DNA of 64,000 nt, taken from contig JAKSZP010017432.1 in assembly GCA_022478985.1 (NCBI GenBank), positions 30,307-94,306 on the forward strand. The letters run 5' to 3'. The notes beneath the pieces are model-generated. The model was not told the DNA's origin and made no database searches. It worked only from the letters and a program-made list of their open reading frames with translations. Source of the stretch: Massospora cicadina (lineage: Eukaryota > Entomophthoromycota > Entomophthoromycetes > Entomophthorales > Entomophthoraceae). Position 1 is the stretch's first letter; every line of letters begins with the position of its first letter. The position numbers were made by a program, and so were the translations under genes. This document shows, piece by piece, positions 33,482 through 46,874 of the stretch.

Positions 33482-34317
33482 GATGTCATAGTTTCAGAAT
33501 TAGCGCCAGTGCTGTGGCATCTGTGGCCTCGTTACTTTAAGACATAATTTTAGCGTCCAAAAATGCCAAAGAAAATGCACATATAATTTATTCTGTAGAT
33601 AGATAAAGAAACGTTTAAGTATTGGGCTGGTGAGCTGATTATAAGAAGGCTCTATAGCAGGGTTATTCATATGCTGATTGGGTATCTTGAACAAAACTTT
33701 ACTTATTATTAAACTTCCTAAGGATTGGATGCCAAATGTAAATCTTTAATTTTTTGAGATAACCACCGTTGAACCTTAAAATTGGTGCAGTAATATAAGA
33801 GTCATTATTTTTGAGATAGGTTACCAATGTGATTAAATTAAAATTTAGGGGCTTATTGGGGTTGATTTTAGTCTTATTGCATTTACTAAAACATTTTCAC
33901 CATTTTTTAAACTCTTTGAGGGTTTTTTTATTTTAAAAATGGCAATTATTTACATCAGGTATGAGGTGAAATATCCTTATACCTTAAAATATAATAGCAA
34001 TGTTACATCCAGAAAAACCTGGATCATGATAACAAGCCACTTGGTTAATCAATTAAAGAAATTTATCCAGGGGTCTGAAGAGTAAATTTTTTTTGTTCAA
34101 CAGTTCTCTCAACCAAGTCAAGAAAAAGATTGGTAGTATTCACAAAACCTGGGTCACTTAGTCACCAAATGACATTGTTCCTCCCAATGCTTATTTCCCC
34201 TTTTAATAAAATAATCCTTGCAAAAACCTTATGTATACTTTTTCATAAGATATTACATCTAGGGATAGTTCAGTGATGCAAACTTTATTTAGACTAGGCG
34301 CAGGAAATGATGGGATC
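33482..34317. other. Unassigned AT-rich sequence
   Basis: Nothing recognisable was seen. A 64-aa minus frame at 33500-33694 lacks any family motif. Probably decayed repeat. Confidence 0.3.
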
Positions 34318-36200
34318 AAAATACCTTCTATTTATTTAACTGAAGTAAGCCAACCAGGAACAGATACTACCAAAACTTGAAAAGCTAACATATTAATCCT
34401 CACCAAACAGAATGAATGAACTGCCCAAAACAAATGGATGACTCACCAAACATGAACACAACCAACCAGGTGGGACAGAGGGAACTGCTTATCTCATCAT
34501 GGCGAAAGGATAAGGGGGTCAAGGGGCTCATCCTCAGCCTCTGCTTCACTGTAAAGCAAGTCATGGGCTACGGTGGAGAGCAAGGGTGTTGGGGCATCAG
34601 TGGAAAGTGGAGATAAATTTCCAATGATTGGGGTGGCAGGAAGACAGTGATTGAATAAAAGAAATCTGATTTTACTGGACAAAGCTGCTTCAGCTTTCAT
34701 GCATGCATCAGGGAGCTTTAAAAACATGGCAATATTAATGCGGGTAATATTGGATTTGGGATTCCACACTAACGCTGCCACGTGCTGGTTGGCGTCATTG
34801 GTGGCTTTATGAGATTAACACCATCTTCTTTTGGAGTGTATTGGCGGTGGAGGGGATAATGGGAGGAGGGATTCCTCCTGCAAGCATCGCCACTGATTTG
34901 GTAGCAGCTTTGTGGAGAGGATGACAATCTGGCTTAGCCGTTGCTCAACATCCAGCTGGTTGTTGCCATGGAACATTTTGGCATTTTTCTGGGTGGTATA
35001 TGAACAAGGTGGTAGCATAGCGTCATGGTCAAAAACACAAACTGCTCGAGTTGGATAGTGTAATCTTCAATAATATTCCTGGACTCTTCAATTTCAGCCA
35101 ATAGATCCCAAGGATTTTGGTTGTATTGAATTTAAAAAATTGCATATTCCTGAGGTTTGGTTGGTTTATTGGAGGATGCATGGGAGCGAACTGGGGTCCA
35201 ATCCTGTGCTTGATTAGAGGGAGCGTTTGTGGCACTGAGGCTAGGAGGAGGCTGATTGGTGGCTGCAAGCGCAGCTTCAGCAACAGGCTTTGGGGGAGGA
35301 GGAGGTAGGATTGTACCCCATAACAAAACTGGTGCAAGGTGGGTGGCAGATTGGAAGCTGGCAGATGAAAAGTCAGAGCCATTGGAAGCAGCTAGGGATG
35401 GGCACTTGCATTTCAAGTGGTCCAACTTAAAACAGGATTGACAGATCATACACCCACCCTCGACATGGGCACATAAAAAGATGGTCAGGGGTAGAGGGGA
35501 TGATGGCACAAGGGGGATTCACCAAGGGAATAATATAAAATTCAGGGCTGACCATGGCATACACCCAAGGCCCAGCGAGGCGTGTGGCCACATTTGGGAC
35601 CACAAATTGCAAGATGGGGTTGAAGCCATAGGCTGCCAAACCTTCCATAACATCCTGGTGGAGCACCTCAGGGGGAAGGTGGGTGGGCAAATCAGCGAGC
35701 TGAACCACCAAAGTGGTATCTACTGGGAGCCAGATCTGAATTGTGGAGAGAGGGGTACTTTGGAAAACCAGGGTCACAGTTGCCACAGTGGCGGCGTTGA
35801 CTTTAAAGATGAAGCTGAGATCAAAATACCCCTTATAGAGGTGGAAGTCAATAAAATTGGTGAGTGTCATCACCGCCTAAGCCATTTTGATAATGGCTTA
35901 GTCATGGTAAGAGAAATGTTTCCCATAATCGACCCTAAGGCCAAAATGCATGTTGCTCCAGGGGAGCACCAAGGTGCAATGAGGCACCACTTGGGTATGA
36001 GCGAGGTGAGCGTTGATATTCTTGGGAGGAATGAATCATCCCAGGGGTTTGGTATGACTGGGCAAGCAAGTTTGAGCGCATTTTCCTGCCAGATGGAAAA
36101 TGGCAGGGGGACTTTTGCTGCTGCTTCACACTGGAGCAGCTGGCGGAGAATCTGAGGACATTTGAGCAAAACTATGGCAGGCAATCAAAATTTACTTTCT
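34318..36200 (-). mobile_element. Gag-only retroposon B
   Basis: About 1.9 kb. The minus-strand 3' end (34330-34375) is a diverged version of the element C end, with CTGGTTGGC for CTGGTCAGC and an AATAAAT. It contains the full set of gag-family motifs. Possible imperfect target duplication: ATCAAAATACCTTCT (about 34317) and ATCAAAATTTACTTTCT (about 36186). Boundaries are approximate. Confidence 0.6.
34497..36184 (-). pseudogene. Gag/ORF1-like gene of element B
   Basis: Minus-strand frames in order: 35870-36184 and 35427-35873 (148 aa, N-terminal domain with VVQLADLPTHLPPEVLHQ); 35132-35509 (125 aa) with an intact CCHC knuckle, CQSCFKLDHLKCKC, and a PPPPPKP stretch; NPWDLLAEIEESRN near 35110; and 34497-34781 with DAPTPLLSTVAHDLL. 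The N-terminal segment aligns with VVSFANLPSHLLPQVL of element C. Three or more frameshifts. No enzyme domain, so it is a non-autonomous gag-type gene. Confidence 0.65.
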
Positions 36201-39077
36201 TTGTTTTCTGTATAATTTTCTCAGAAAGTTATGCCAAGTGGAAAGATAATTCAAAAACCTTCTACAATCTAGTAAAATTCTCATAGTAAGAAAAACTATG
36301 AAAGTGGATCCTTGAAATGGTGATCATGTTGGAGATCTGACATGACTAAGAAATAAGATTAGTTAATCATACAAAATTGGCATAATCAATTTTACCATTG
36401 TATTGACACTAGAATAATTTAGAATGCGTATCAGAGCTCTGGAGGATTTTTGTATGCAATAATTTCCATTTAAAAGCATAAACTAACAAACATATATGAT
36501 TGTGTCACAAGTTTCCTCAATATTTTACCACAATGAAGTTAATTGAGATGGTTGGCCACGCTAAAGATAGTAGATACCATTAAAGGATTAAGCAAGCACT
36601 TATAATGGTTGGGTTGAACTGTGTTACATTTCAACTAGAGATTTGGAAATTTTAAATCTGAGTCAAAATACTTTTTGGGTAATTTTGCGGTTTATGCAGG
36701 GTTCAGCGTTGGGCTGTGCCCCTCCAGAGCTATTCTTTATGCTCTTAAAAGCCTAAAGAATAGTATAGTAAGGGCTCCCCAGAAGGGTGGCATTAAAATA
36801 TTGGATCATGCAATTCTGAACTTAGTTCATAATTCTTCATTTCCCACTCTTGCATGGGTCTCTCTGGTGGCCTTGGGGCTGCCCTTGCCTTATCTTACTT
36901 GGTATCCCATGAAAAACCTAATTTTTTATCCATAACAAAAAAGTTTGGTTTTCAGGGCTCCAGTCTGCCAAAATAACTTGGGTTTTTTCTGTGTGGTTTG
37001 CAATTCTGTTATACTATTGGGATTATTTTCTTCCATATTTTTATTTTGTAAATAAGGAAATCAAGGCTAATACCGGGGTTAATCTTTGCTTACCTCTGTC
37101 ATCTTTTTTTCACTTTTTAATTTACCCTAAATCTAAGGTTGAATTGGTGAGTATGATGAGTTGGAACACATCTTTTGAGGTAATCACATTTCAAACAATT
37201 ATTTGGCGTTGAATTGATTTTCCATGGCAAGATGGCGGTCAAAAACTGGGAAGTTTTTGACCATTACAGTGGGTACTCAAGTACCACAATGAAAGTCAAG
37301 TCTTTTATTGGCACATTATTTCTCTAACATAATCCTTAGAAATTATTGGAGGTAGAAAACCTTTAATGTTCTATTATTTTTAGGATCATAATGCTAAATC
37401 AAGTTTCTGCGTTTGTTATATCTGGTACTTATGTAAGGCCTATTTCACATATAATTTAACATATTAAATCAACTTTAAGAAAGCTCTTAGATCTTTACTA
37501 ATGAAACTCTTGCCACTAAAAATGATACTAAAAAAGCTTAGTAAATAAACTAACTAACTTTATTATATATTAATTCTCTTCTATTTTCTGTCTATAGAAG
37601 CCTTGTCATTTTGTTTTTAACTCTCAACTATCCCGCTTAGATTGAGAACATATAATCTAAACTAGATACAATACCAAACATCTTCATCTGATTTTCATTA
37701 TACTATACTGAAAAGTGGACTCTTTATAATCCTGCTACCTAGTTTTACCACCTACCATGGTTATAAGTGGCGATCTCTCCTTATATAAAACTTATCAGTA
37801 AAATGATATATACGTATAAGCTAAAGCCTGTTACATTACCAATACACTGGAAAGGCATGCTAAATCAGGTCAAAAAGCAGCACCTTGAGTTTTGGACAAC
37901 AATAAGTTTATTAAAAGTAAAAATCACCACAAAATGCAGCTTTAAAAACCGTTGAGAAAACTAATATGGGGTTTTTCTTGGCTCTGGGGGAAAGCTTTAT
38001 ATTGGAGTTATTGAAATTTGATACATGGGGGAGGAAACATGCCTAAGGTTAGCTAGAATTTTGGCTGCTCTATCAGATCAATAAAACTATTGACCTAATA
38101 AACAGTTGTGCGTAATTGAAAGGTCTGGCGCTACACATCACCAGGAGTTCTGCCAATCTCCAGGGAGGAGGAACTCAAAAAAGTTGTTTTTCCCACAAAT
38201 ATCACAAATTGGAAGTTCCATATTGTGACAATATCAGGGGTGCATTCCTATATTTTGAGCTGATAAAAATATCATGATTTGCATAAGTGTTTAACTAATA
38301 ACATTTTTTACTTATTGATAGACATAATTTGCTACCTCTTTATTAGAAGTATCATCTGGAACAGTTGTTCTCTAAGACCCAAAAAAGTATTATGCTGAAT
38401 ATAACATATACCAATTAGCTGAAAAAATCTTATAAGCTTAAAGATATAGTCATTTACAAAAAAGTGGGATTCTAGTATAGTCAACAGGTTCTTTAATTAT
38501 ATTCAAGTTTAAATTAAAATTTTTTTACTACAACATTAGAACAAATAGGATACATTCAATCAAGTTACAGTAATCTGATTAGGGCATTTACATACTTGAT
38601 CAATATGGTGTATGATATCTTATATATAATAATGTAGGAAAGGATATCTTAAAATAAATTAGACCAAGCATTTATAATATAAAATAACAAAAGTTATGAG
38701 AGTATATTTAGCTACCAATTAAGGAAACATCAAGATATAGATTTAATGGTTAGCCTAAATTAAAATGAGCTTTTTAGACTTTTCTGTTGATAAATAAAAT
38801 CATTTAGGAGGGATATGGTATTCTAAACTATAAGGATTTAGAAATAAATTCTACATATCTATATATATAAAAATAAAGATCCCTGAGTTTTTATCATTTA
38901 TCAAGTATCTAATTCTGGATAAAAAGTTGATACTTCAAGCATTTTTAGTTTGGCAGTATAGAAAAAACACAATTTTTAATTTGTTATTGATAACTTAATA
39001 TTTTATATTTAGATAAACTAAAATATGCTAAAGACAAATGAGCACTAAGACATATTTATATAGCAGTCAAGAATGAG
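36201..39077. other. AT-rich intergenic sequence
   Basis: No recognised gene or complete element. An 86-aa plus frame (36675-36935) has hydrophobic runs but no motif I know. 37900-37930 resembles the gypsy III LTR (TTTATTAAAAGTAAAAATCA, also near 39310), suggesting a small LTR scrap. Confidence 0.35.
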
Positions 39078-39082
39078 GATGC

Positions 39083-39851
39083 TGTAGGGCTTCCATTTCT
39101 GAGCTTAATGGTGCTATGCCTAAGGAACCCAAAAGTCTATACTTGAGGTCAATTAAGCCAAATGACAAGTAATTTTTTTATTTTAAAGGGTGCCAAGTCA
39201 CCGCTTATGTCCTGTCAGCTAGAGCATCCATCATATGGTAAGCACGGCAAACTAGACTTGTTGAAGTCTAGTATTAAAGCGAGATATAGAATTAATGACG
39301 TAACTTTATTAAAAGTAAAAATCAGGGGTTTTTATACGTCACAATTAACAATATAGACCACAAAAGTAAAAGGATTAATAACGATAACAAAGGTGGAAAT
39401 CCGGTAGGGAGGCTCTTGGTCAGATGATACATTCTGGATGTTATAATGCCTTTGTACCATAATTTTGATAGGTCTAAGATGGTGAGTTGAATACCCAAGC
39501 CAGATAAGAGTGTGTGTCACTTAAGTGAGCATTTGGCAGCTTACTGATTCCTACTTTTTTGGGCTCATCTTAATTTATGGCCTTGAGTGCCACTACAAGT
39601 AGTTGTCACCTGACCTTCAGTTAATCCATCAGATCGATGAGTCAGGAATTTACCTTGGGGTATTTTCTCTCTAATTTAGGCTGTCGTAGTTTTACTAGAG
39701 CTGACTGTAGATGTGCTGACTTTCAATTTCTCTAGGTAATCTATTGAGGTAATATATTTAACCCTCTTCTTGGGTCTAGATGTTATTTTAGCTGAGGGAG
39801 TAAATAGTTAACATTCTTCCCATCATTTCTGATATCTGATATCTGATATCA
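39083..39851 (-). repeat. 3' LTR of gypsy III
   Basis: 769 bp, moderately diverged from 51159-51918. A TGATATCAGATATC-type short tandem marks its inner end. Shared blocks include ATACTTGAGGTCAA and TGACCTTCAGTT. Confidence 0.9.
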
Positions 39852-39879
39852 CCCCCTTCAAGGATATTGGTGGGTGAAT

Positions 39880-40900
39880 ACCAACACAAGAATTGGCTAT
39901 TAATGCGGTTGATCTTACTCCAGTTTCCAAAGACTTGATTGAGTATTCATCTCCACGTTTGTAAGTGATATCATATGGTCCATCCCAGATGGAATCTGAT
40001 TTTCCTCCCCAAGGCGCTATTTAATTGTGATAATATAGGACTAAGTCTGAAATCTCAAAGGCAAATAAAGGCTGGCAAGTTGCATTTGCTGCTTGACTTT
40101 CCCTTATAACCGTCTTGGCCAGATTTGACATTACCTCTGACTGAAGTTCTATTATCTTCTAGATAATCTTCTTAGCGCTTTCTCAGGATCTTTGGTGTTA
40201 TCACTAATAACTTCTTAAGCTAATAAATCTGGGATTCCAGGTTCTCTTCCATATTAGGCCTTGAAGAGAAACATTTTAATAATTTGATGGAAACTTATCC
40301 TATAAGCCATTAATGCACTTGGGAGGTATTGATCCCAGTGTAGTAATTTGGTAGTGGCCATCTTGCATAGTATTGAGATCAATGTCTCATTTGCTCTTTC
40401 TACATTCCTGTTAGTTGTTGGGTTGTAAGGTGCTGATAATATTTTTTGAGTTCCCATGCTAGTAGCAAATATTTTTAAAACTCTTGATGTAAAATTTTTC
40501 TCATTATCACTTAGTAGAACCTGTGAGCAGCCATGCCTAGTAAATATGTTTTGATATAAAAAGTTAGTAGTAGCTTTAGCACTTTGTGAAGGAATGGCAA
40601 TTGCTTCATAGATTTCATAAAATGATCAATGCCTACTAGGATATATCGATTTCCTTCTGTGGACTCAGGTAGTGGACCTATGACATATAAACTGATGGTA
40701 TGAAACGGCTGCTGAGGGGTCATAGGTTGATACTCATACTTGCCTTATGTGGCTTCTGTTTTTTACAAGTGACTCAAGCATCTAAGACTTCCACTAAAGA
40801 GTTTAGTATTCCTTCCCAATAGTAGCATTCCTTGATCCATTCATAAGTTTTTCTGGCTCCTCTATGGCCTAAAGTATTGTGGGCTTCCATTCTAACTGGT
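39880..40900 (-). pseudogene. Integrase of gypsy III, first catalytic Asp lost
   Basis: Open piece 40511-40723 reads QQPFHTISLYVIGPLPE, where related copies have SLDVVGP: the first catalytic Asp is Tyr. The piece 40254-40457 reads APYNPTTNRNVERANETLIS, with the catalytic Glu kept, and LHWDQYLPSALMAYRIS. The zinc-binding part lies near 40770-40890 and the C-terminal domain near 39880-40000. Frameshifts separate the pieces. Confidence 0.75.
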
Positions 40901-41079
40901 ACCCATTGAGAAGGTCACAAGTAAGGTAGCCAGTCGATTCCAACTTTTTTGTAAAGTAATCCATTAACCTTCATATTTTGAGCATGTCATCTAAGCACCT
41001 TCTAAACTGGCACATCTTCATCCTCCCTAGAGTCTAGCTTTATGAGTAGGTCATGTAACTGTTCAGAATTCGCTATTTA

Positions 41080-41500
41080 TAAGAAAAGTAGGGGCAGTCA
41101 AGCCAGTCCATCTATGTTCATGTGTTTTGTACCAGCTTAGTGGATGATATTCTTGTCATAGTGCTGAAGCTTGAGAGCCCATATGGCTATTCTTCCTGTT
41201 GGCTTTCATATTTTGCAGCCACTTTAGGGAGGCTTGGTCTTTTACAACTGTAAAGTTTATGCTGTACAAGAAGAGATGGAAATGTATCGCTGCCAGGAGA
41301 GCAACTAAGCACTCTTTTTCTGTGACGATATATTTTCGCTCAGCTTTGGAAAGTTTTTTGCTATAATATGACACAGGTGGTCAATTCCATTTTCATCTAG
41401 TTGATAAAGGATAATACATACGGCTAAGTCAGAGGCATCAGTGAGCAGGATGAATGGCTTCCCATAATCCAGATATCATATGATTAATCACTTTTTCAAC
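41080..41500 (-). pseudogene. RNase H of gypsy III
   Basis: The open piece 41156-41374 reads YYSKKLSKAERKYIVTEKECLVALLAA and ASLKWLQNMKAN, typical of the domain. Broken on both sides. Confidence 0.75.
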
Positions 41501-41559
41501 AAACTCTTTATTTACTCAAATGCAGTTTGTTTCTCTACTCTCCATACAAATGGGGCATT

Positions 41560-42290
41560 TTTGGCAAGCAATCAGACAAGAGGTTTAGTGAGTTGAGCGA
41601 AGTTAGGGATAAATTAATGGTAATATCCCATCATTCCTAAGAATTCCTGTATGTCTCTTGCTCTTCAGCTCAGGTATCTTAGAGATAGCTTCAACCTTAT
41701 CATACAAAGGTTGAATTCCTTCCCATGATATGGCATGTCCTAGAAATTCCAAATCCTGCTGTAAAAAGGTACACTTTGCAGGTTTTAGTCTGATATGATT
41801 CTCTATCAGCTGCATTTCACTTGACTTGAGGTAGTCTAGATTATTGGTGAAGGTTTTGGAAAGCACTGTTATGTCATCTAGGTAAACAATCACACAGCTG
41901 AATTTAAGATCTTGTATGATGTGATACATTGCCCATTGAAACAAGGTGAGAGCTTTCATAATCCCTGTGGGAGCTGGATGTGTTGTAATAACCCCTCATA
42001 TCATACTAATGCACATTTCTCTTTATCTTCTGGCAATAGATCCATTTGCCAATAACTGCTTTTAAAGTCCATTGCAGAGAAGAAATTTGAGCCAGAGAGT
42101 CGAGCCAGGGCATCATCAATCCTTGAAATCAGATAGCTGCCCTTCTTAGTGAGGCTGTTTAGTTTCCGGTAATCCATCACTATTCTGTGACCACCATTTT
42201 CTTCTTTATTAGTAACAATGGGGATGACCATGGACTCTTGGAGGGCACAAGTAAGCCAGCATCCAATAATTTCTTGAGCTCAGTCTTCAT
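41560..42290 (-). pseudogene. Reverse transcriptase of gypsy III (YLDD intact)
   Basis: 42001-42231: GGHRIVMDYRKLNSLTKKGSY, FFSAMDFKSSYWQMDL. 41603-41959: FSCVIVYLDDITVLSKTF with catalytic YLDD at 41873-41884, then KPAKCTFLQQDLEFLGHAISWEGIQP and the thumb. A frameshift separates the two halves. Confidence 0.8.
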
Positions 42291-42502
42291 ATATTGCTCT
42301 TCTACCTTTTACTTCATATATGGCTTTGATCTGATAGGGGTTGAATCTCCTACGTCAATACTATGTGTCCAGTTTTTCATGTGACCATAGTCAACATCTG
42401 ACGTGGAAAACACATCCTAATAATCTTCAAGTAGTTGATACACTTTCTCAAGTTCTTCCTGATTTAACTTATTGGATATTTGGACTTGAAGAATAGCACA
42501 AA

Positions 42503-43453
42503 TTAAATGTCGACAGGTAGGCCAAAATCAAGGTGAGTACCAATAAAATGTACCTTGTCAATTTCAACAATGGGAATTAATTGACCTTTCCCGATTCCTT
42601 GATGCCTCTTGACTAGGATATCATCGTTGTTTAAGTTCCTAAGTGATAGCTCAATAGGCCTCTGATAAGCTGGATTAAGAATCCCTGGCAAAACTCTTGG
42701 TTCTAACCTACTTACTCCATTGACACTAGTGACATATAGTAAGCAGTTCAGGGGTATAAGTAGGGTTATGTTGGTAGATAACACTCTTTGTTTTCCTGGT
42801 TAAATTTTTACCTTATCGGTGGCATAGAATGGAATGTCATCTGCTGCATCTACTGAGTCAGGTAACTTTTTTGTGTTTCTTCCAGAGGTAGAATAATGCA
42901 AAAGTAAAGAAGAGGCAGGGTACTTAACCAGACAAGAGTAATCCTTCTTTCTGGAATCTTTATATACAAGACAAGGGAAACTTCATAGTTGAGGAGTGAT
43001 AAGTATACTTCCTTTAGATTAATAACTCCTTCATATTCAATCATAAATTGCGTCCCAATGAGAATATTATATTGGCTGTTGTCAATGGCAATGGCGGAAG
43101 CTGAAAATACTAATCTTTTCAACACAGATTGGCAAAGATGAATATGTACCTATCGCCTTGGTGTTATTCAGACCAGCAGTACTTTACCCTTGATTGTATT
43201 CAAAGTCTAAAGCGACCTTGATCTTCTTGATGAGGCGAAATGACATAACGTTGATAGGTGATCCTGTATCCAAGATAGCCATAAGTTGGACCTTATGAAT
43301 TACCACTTCCACTTTGGTGATGGTTCCTTCAAACTTCAGTGGAAAGGCTAACACCTCCTTGAGGAGTAATGTTTCATTGAGCTTTTGGGCAGTCTTGGGA
43401 TACTTTTTCTTGATTTCCATTAGACTATGGATGCTTGAGATGGGTCGGATCAA
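42503..43453 (-). pseudogene. Protease and linker of gypsy III
   Basis: 43184-43453 (89 aa) contains MAILDTGSPINVMSFRLIKKI with an intact DTGS catalytic motif. 42850-43125 continues with NSQYNILIGTQFMIEYEGVINL. 42503-42784 is the linker with GVSRLEPRVLPGILNPAYQRP, which aligns with gypsy I GVSPLEPW and GILDPAYQ. Frames are broken between pieces. Confidence 0.75.
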
Positions 43454-43739
43454 CAGGGAAAGGTACTGATCAGCATCGCTGGTTGTATCAATTATATGAG
43501 GGTACTTTATAGCCTGACTGAGGTATGTGCCTTCAGAAACCTAAGCGTCATCAATATTTTCAGCTTTCAAATGGTCTGGAATGTCAAGCTCAACAAGTGA
43601 GCCTAAAATGTAATAACCTGTATCCTCATGGCCCCCTTCAGAGTCATCATTGGTTCATTTTCAATGCAAGCAAGGTGAGCGATTAACAATGTTGCACTTT
43701 CAGATACTTTGAATTAATTAGCTTTAGAGGTACCTGACC

Positions 43740-44455
43740 CTAAGCCAAGCTTACTTTTCCCTGCTCTGCAAGGGCAGGATTTTTCTTGAAACACATATCC
43801 TCGGTATGGTTGTTCTTCTTGAAGTTGTTGCATCTTGGTTTTTCCTCTTTCTTAGGCTTTGCTTCTTCCACAGTATAAATTCTAGGTTTCGTGGAGGCCT
43901 TTTGTGAGGGATCTGGCTTGTGTATGTCAACTACATCAAATAAAGTTTCCTTAATGTCCAACATAGAATTAAAGCTCTGTTTAACGGATGTGATGTACAT
44001 GGCTAGGTCATGGTTGTTGCGTAAACCAGCAATGATAGCAGCTACGGCATCATCCAAAGTCAGCATCTTTGAGGTTAACAACTTCTGGGCTTCTATATAA
44101 AAGAGGTCAGCAAATTTGGCGAGGGTTTCATTTTGGCGCAGCGCAATTCTCATGAAGGCCTGTTCTTCATACTCAGGCTCTGCTTTGACCCAAATTCCTT
44201 GATGAGCGCTTCCTTCACTTCTATCCAGATATGCAATTCACCCATATGAGGCGCCATAACCTCTTAAGCCATACAGCTTAAACAAGATAAAGATGCTTAC
44301 CCTTTTGATGATCAGTTGCTTTTTCATTGCGGCTTCATAGATTTAGAGGAAAGATGTGATTTTCCCTTCACCAGGTGTAAACTTGTCCTTGAATGTAGGA
44401 TTAAGGGTAGTGGTCTCCAATCCAGTAACAACATGTACTCTGGGAGCTTCAAATT
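43740..44455 (-). pseudogene. gag of gypsy III, C-terminal part
   Basis: A 137-aa minus frame (43740-44153) reads MRIALRQNETLAKFADLFYIEAQKL, LDDAVAAIIAGLRNN, LDIKETLFDVVDIHKPD, then a degenerate knuckle CNNFKKNNHTEDMC, in which the second Cys is Phe. It is separated from the N-terminal part at 49747-51026 by LINE-2. Confidence 0.7.
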
Positions 44456-44739
44456 TTTTTTAAATTTATTGCGGGGAAGGCTGACCATGGGATGGACACT
44501 TCCGAATATGACTCAGGACAGATATACTTAGTACCAGGGGGAAGCACCCCAGAGAAGCGATGCTATCTCTTGTTGCCAGCGGGAACGCCACTTATAGGGA
44601 TGGGGAGGTAACGTGTGAAGGGGCTGTAGCCACTATTGAGCACGTGTGGAGGAAGGGGTCTGATTTGATGAACCAGACTGGGAACCAGGAGGAGACCAGC
44701 TGTCAGCAACGCGGTGGGAGGTGTCCAAACATCCACGCT

Positions 44740-46800
44740 TTAAAGTGGTCCACCAAAATGAGACCGGAATCTGTGGACAATTTCTGGGAGGGTGGGGGTG
44801 GAGCCTGCGATGGCATCTAAGACAATCGTGTGGATGGTCCACATGGCGATTGAAACCACCAGAGCACGGAGGGAAAGTGGAAGGGAGGAGGCCATTGATA
44901 GAGAAAACATATCTCTTGACAGACTGAAGGGATGTGTTTGATCCTGGCCCAGCAGACGTTGAACTTTGCGCCATATCACTTTAGAGGTGGGGCACTTCTC
45001 CAGGCGGTGGAACAGCGTTCCATACTGGCCGCACACGACACAGGATGAGTGTAAAGCGTTAGAGCACTCAGCTGTATGATACACCTGCCTCAGGCAGCGC
45101 CACACATGGGAGTGGACTTGAGGCTGCAACAGAGGATGGTGTGCATATTTCCAGATAGTTTTTTGGGTCTCAATGGAATAAGGGATGTCCATCATGTCCA
45201 GGTAGTCCACCCTGGATAGGACATGGGGCCGAATGGGGATCACGCCATCATGGATGGGTAGTCCCTGTACCTCTTGTGTGAACTGGGGTGAGGGGCAGCC
45301 TCTTTGGGTTGTATGTCCGCTAATAAAAATTCTCCACTCTGCACTCCGCATAGAGAGTAGAATTCGTTTGTAGTGGGTTTTAGTCCCGTGAGGACCTGTG
45401 GACGATGTGTGTGATGCGAGGCATTTCATCAGGGAGTGGGGGTTTAATGGATTGTTGAGGCCCAAGGCTCGGGAGAAGTTGGAGTGGGCCGCGCGGGACC
45501 AGTTTTGGGATGGGAGTGTAGGAGCGGTGACGGCCGCGATCCAGGTGCCCAGGATCTTGGCATCATGGGCTTTGAAGTCAAGCAGGCCCATGCCACCATG
45601 ATGATGCAGGCCAAACATGACCTCTAGCTGCACTGGTGGAGGGCGGCCTGACCAAAGCCATCCTTGCAGCAAGGCATACAAGGATTTGAAGAAGCTTGGG
45701 GAGAAAGGGATGGCGTGGGCTCCGAACCAGACTTTGGATAAGAGCATAGAGTTGGCTAAAACAACCTTGCCAGTAAGGGAATTAGGGTGGGCTCTGAGAG
45801 AGGCGATTCACTTTGTCACGTTGTCCAGAATATGGCATTCCATTACTGCTGACGCATATCCGCCTGCCTCCATCCAAACGCCCAGATGGCGTACTAGTCC
45901 TATGGTAGGTCGTGGCACAAAGGGGAGCACCAGTGGAGCGGTGTGTGTTGAGTTAGTAAGGCGTGGACGTGGGCGAGCAGATGGGCCGGGTTGGGAACTA
46001 ATTGCTGGGGCCCAGCAGTTCTGAAACTGACCAAGGAGGATGATTTTGGTTTTGGAGGTGTTCAGTGCCGCATTGCTTACCCGGGAATATTCCTGGATGA
46101 GAGCTTCAAGCGCGCATGCATCTTGATTATTAGACACCCCAACCACATAAGTGTCTGCGAATGCCAATATCTTGACTGGGGTTTGGCCTGGCACATGGAC
46201 CCCAGTGAGTTGGGCATTCACATTTCACAGTAGTGGGTCAAGGCTGAAGTTGTATAAGAGTGGGCTGAGGGGGTCCCCTTGTCGCAAGCCCCTTTGAGGG
46301 CGGACTATTTCTGTTAGGAAGCCAGGGCTACGCACTGCCATTGTTGCAGATTCCGTGAGCAGCATCACCCAGTTGATGAAGCGGGGGGTAGGCGGAATTG
46401 ATGGAGGCAGGCCCTTAGGTATTCCCAGTTTACTCTATCATAAGCCTTTTGTTGGTCCAAGAATATAAGTGCCCCAGAGGCTGTGGACTGAAATACATTA
46501 GCCACAGAGTGCACGTTATCCCAAATTGACCTTCTGGGTATGAAACTAAATTGTTCTGGGGAGATGGTGGCAGATGCTACAGTCCCTAAACGGTTAGCCA
46601 TGATTTTTGTTAAAATTTTGGTGTCTGTGTTTGTTAGAGAAATGGGGCGCCAGTTGGCTAAGTCAAGCTTATCCCCTTTCTTGAAGAGTGTGACAGTAAA
46701 GGCCTCATATCTTCCTAGTAGGAGGCGCGTTTACAACAGGCTTTGGTTAAGTGAGGCAAGCAGAAGTGGGGATATATATTTGAAATATTTTTTGTAGAAC
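44740..46800 (-). pseudogene. LINE-2 ORF2 reverse transcriptase and zinc finger (FADT)
   Basis: RT blocks from 46800 leftward: KCPGPDGIPYEFYKKYFKYI, NWRPISLTNTDTKILTKIMANRL, ISPEQFSFIPRRSIWDNVHS, FLDQQKAYDRVNWEYL, then AFADTYVVGVSNNQD (about 46151-46162), where the catalytic FADD is FADT. The 335-aa frame 44740-45747 carries VWFGAHAIPFSPSFFKSL and the zinc finger CVVCGQYGTLFHRLEKCP. Frameshifts lie near 45750 and 46370. Confidence 0.85.
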
Positions 46801-46874
46801 TCATATGGAATGCCATCTGGGCCTGGGCATTTTCGGTTTGGCGCGCTGCAAATGGTTGCCATAATTCATTTGGA

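Noticed and set aside
36675..36935. An 86-aa hydrophobic protein gene
   Set aside because: Some hydrophobic runs are present but there is no recognisable domain, no splice structure and no conserved neighbour. Random frames of this length are expected here.
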